From: an uncultured Gemmiger sp.
Lineage (GTDB): Bacteria > Bacillota > Clostridia > Oscillospirales > Ruminococcaceae
Direction of reading: 5' to 3'
Length of the DNA stretch: 43,083 bases
Assembly: GCA_944382785.1 (NCBI GenBank)
Contig: CALWNO010000022.1
Coordinates: 1-43,083, forward strand
The number at the start of each line of letters is the position of its first letter. Positions within the stretch are counted from its first letter, which is position 1. The position numbers and the translations under genes are program-made. Below the pieces are notes generated by a model. The model was not told the origin of the DNA. It did not search any database and saw only the letters and a program-made list of their open reading frames with translations. Below are positions 42,978 to 43,083 of this stretch, piece after piece.

Positions 42978-43083
42978 TTTTTGGCAGGCGACTGCTTGCG
43001 GGAGAGTCCTTCCTTTTGTGACCAAAAGGAAGCGAAAAGTCCCACCGTTCCGATGCGGTGGACGCCGGCTGGGGCTGCGGCCC
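42978..43083 (+). repeat. Second copy of the repeat element's left arm, cut by the window end
   Basis: This stretch matches 41495-41601 almost base for base: TTTTTGGCAG..., AGAGTCCTTCCTTTTGTGACC, AAAAGGAAGCGAAAAGTCCC and GGCTGGGGCTGCGGCCC, with a few substitutions. The repeat element is therefore present at least twice in 1.5 kb, in the same orientation. It continues beyond the window. Confidence 0.85.

Overview
The window looks like chromosomal DNA from a gut-type Clostridia bacterium. The Oscillospirales (Faecalibacterium / Gemmiger / Subdoligranulum-like) are my best guess. The reasons are high GC in most genes, strong AGGAGG-type ribosome binding sites, sigma-A promoters with 17-nt spacers, lipoboxes of the LSGC/LSAC type, an ECF sigma/anti-sigma pair, and family-typical proteins (DegV, DUF5662, YbaK, DMT permease, DraG). 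The genus is inference. I see no transposase or integrase gene.

Left third (1-22300): a dense defence island. A complete Wadjet anti-plasmid locus (jetA-jetB-jetC-jetD, 122-6807, all overlapping) is followed by a small low-GC S1-domain protein. Next is a giant 1925-residue DUF4011-type protein joining a transglutaminase-like region, an SF1 helicase and a nuclease domain, with its own promoter. A bidirectional terminator at 13393-13428 separates these from a leftward six-gene type I restriction-modification operon: hsdM-hsdS-X-Y-Z-hsdR. X, Y and Z are AT-rich genes inserted between hsdS and hsdR. X is a HEPN-like protein with an RNxxxH motif. Y joins a jelly-roll-like domain to a nucleoside-deoxyribosyltransferase/TIR-like domain. 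Z resembles DUF4238. This trio is the best candidate for an undescribed embedded system.

Middle (22300-29280): an alpha/beta hydrolase gene diverges from a four-gene operon (OmpR-type response regulator, histidine kinase, ABC ATPase, FtsX-type permease). Then come a nitroreductase gene with a palindromic operator and an NTF2-like protein.

Scar region (29280-32900): a 3' tRNA-Arg fragment (a likely attachment-site scar), two copies of a ~100-bp dispersed repeat, several gene remnants, and a leftward operon. The operon encodes a GNAT enzyme, an unusual MazG + HhH-FeS fusion, a DUF6998 nuclease-like protein and a truncated third gene. This looks like a decayed accessory module.

Right third (32900-43083): an ECF sigma factor with an autoregulatory-type promoter and its DUF4179-like anti-sigma partner, a lipoprotein, an ADP-ribosylglycohydrolase/HD fusion, DegV, and a DMT-DUF5662-YbaK operon. 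A ~700-bp non-coding palindromic repeat element follows, then a second lipoprotein. The window ends inside another copy of the repeat element.
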